In this document: in pieces, positions 7,511-8,097 of the stretch
How the letters are laid out: every line of letters begins with the position of its first letter
Numbering within the stretch: position 1 is the first letter of the stretch
Source of the DNA: Candidatus Omnitrophota bacterium
GTDB lineage: Bacteria; Omnitrophota; Gorgyraeia; Gygaellales; Profunditerraquicolaceae
Direction of reading: 5' to 3'
Assembly: GCA_023818905.1 (NCBI GenBank)
Contig: JAMWDE010000037.1
Coordinates: 1-8,097, forward strand
DNA length: 8,097 bases
The notes under the pieces: generated by a model
What the model was told of the DNA's origin: nothing
Database searches by the model: none
What the model saw: the letters and a program-made list of their open reading frames with translations, nothing else
Translations under genes and position numbers: made by a program

Positions 7511-8077
7511 ATGATTTTGATGATTGATAATTATGACTCCTTTACCTTTAATCTTGTGCAGTATCTAAGAGAATTAGGTCAGAAGGTATTAGTTTTTAGA
7601 AATGACCGGATAACTTTAGATAAAATTAGAAGACTCAATCCCCACAAGATTGTAGTCTCGCCTGGTCCAGGAGGTCCTCTTGATGCGGGTATCTCTTGTA
7701 AACTGATAAGAGAGTATGCAGGTAAGGTTCCTATTTTAGGTGTTTGTTTAGGACATCAATGTATAGGTTATGTTTTTGGTGCGCGCATAGTAATTGCGGA
7801 TAGACTAATGCATGGTAAGACCTCCTGGATTTACCATAATCAGAAGACTATATTTAAAGGTATTCCTAATCCCTTTGAAGCAACGCGGTATCACTCTCTT
7901 ATTATAGATAAAAAGGGCTTTCCGGAATCATTAGAGATAATTGCCTGGACAAAACAAAATGAGATTATGGGTTTAAGACACAGGCGTTACGATATTTGGG
8001 GATTACAGTTTCATCCCGAGTCCATCCTAACTACCCATGGCAAGGATATCTTACACAATTTTCTTAAGATAAAATGA
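7511..8077 (+). CDS. pabA/trpG: Anthranilate/aminodeoxychorismate synthase glutamine amidotransferase subunit
   Basis: This class I glutamine amidotransferase releases ammonia from glutamine for a partner that aminates chorismate, giving anthranilate (tryptophan) or aminodeoxychorismate (folate). The 188 residues match stand-alone TrpG/PabA. DNYDSFTFNLVQYL (6-19) is the family opening. PGPGGP (51-56) forms the oxyanion-side loop. GVCLGHQ (77-83) holds nucleophile C79. MHGKTS (100-105) and ATRYHSL (124-130) follow. QFHPES (166-171) supplies H168 and E170, completing the catalytic triad. Sequence alone does not separate TrpG from PabA, and some bacteria use one protein for both. ATG 7511 is chosen because AAGG (7502-7505) sits 5 nt upstream; the in-frame ATG at 7442 would add 23 non-family residues inside murA, and ATG 7520 would lose three. 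It follows murA by 7 nt and its stop overlaps the next ATG. Confidence 0.93.
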   Translation: MILMIDNYDSFTFNLVQYLRELGQKVLVFRNDRITLDKIRRLNPHKIVVSPGPGGPLDAGISCKLIREYAGKVPILGVCLGHQCIGYVFGARIVIADRLMHGKTSWIYHNQKTIFKGIPNPFEATRYHSLIIDKKGFPESLEIIAWTKQNEIMGLRHRRYDIWGLQFHPESILTTHGKDILHNFLKIK

Positions 8078-8097
8078 TACAGCAACTCCCCGAACAG
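8074..8097 (+). CDS. Start of a further gene, cut by the window edge; possibly the chorismate-aminating partner
   Basis: An ATG at 8074 overlaps the amidotransferase stop in an ATGA arrangement, and the frame stays open for eight codons (MIQQLPEQ) to the last base. Eight residues cannot identify a family. The coupling, the same kind that joins polA to glgA, and the common pairing of TrpG/PabA with PabB or TrpE make a chorismate-binding synthase subunit the best guess. No Shine-Dalgarno is visible, as expected for a start reached by termination-reinitiation. The existence of a start here is moderately supported; its function is inference from context only. Confidence 0.45.

Noticed and set aside
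1..8097. Mobile element, CRISPR, defence or novel biosynthetic system
   Set aside because: Nearly every base belongs to a recognised housekeeping gene. There are no direct-repeat arrays, transposase motifs or uncharacterised genes of any length.

Overview
The window is a run of housekeeping genes, all on the + strand and tightly packed. It runs from the 3' end of polA through glgA, coaE, rho, rpmE, prfA, prmC, murA and a trpG/pabA-type glutamine amidotransferase, and ends eight codons into a further gene. Every complete gene is recognised from family motifs and has near-normal length. I see no mobile element, CRISPR array, tRNA or rRNA, phage gene or defence gene, and no evidence for an undescribed multi-gene system. 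The second-look points are residue-level or organisational.

Organism: a bacterium with AT-rich DNA, frequent ATA, AGA and AGG codons and the standard bacterial code. TAA, TAG and TGA all end genes here, and a complete RF1 that reads UAA/UAG is present. MurA implies peptidoglycan synthesis. C+ type L31 (four zinc-binding cysteines), Rho, RF1 and PrmC are broadly bacterial. The rho-rpmE-prfA-prmC-murA neighbourhood recurs in several phyla in different arrangements. Together with polA, glgA and coaE it reminds me of uncultured lineages such as Candidatus Omnitrophota, but that is an impression from gene order, not a demonstrated assignment.

Layout: 1-735 is the polymerase palm and fingers of DNA polymerase I, joined by an ATGA overlap to glgA (732-2120, glycogen synthase). 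After 17 nt comes coaE (2138-2734, last step of CoA synthesis), which overlaps rho (2722-3978). A 166-nt gap follows, the only sizeable non-coding stretch. Next are rpmE (4145-4345, ribosomal protein L31), prfA (4375-5439, RF1), prmC (5448-6248, the methyltransferase that modifies RF1), murA (6241-7503, overlapping prmC by 8 nt), the amidotransferase (7511-8077), and an ATGA-coupled gene starting at 8074.

How they fit: the clearest functional pair is prfA-prmC, since PrmC methylates the GGQ glutamine of RF1. L31, RF1 and PrmC form a translation block, and Rho governs transcription termination. PolA, CoaE, GlgA, MurA and the amidotransferase serve replication or repair, CoA, glycogen, cell wall, and folate or tryptophan synthesis. 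The spacing suggests one or two long transcripts, with any internal promoter or leader control most likely in the rho-rpmE gap.
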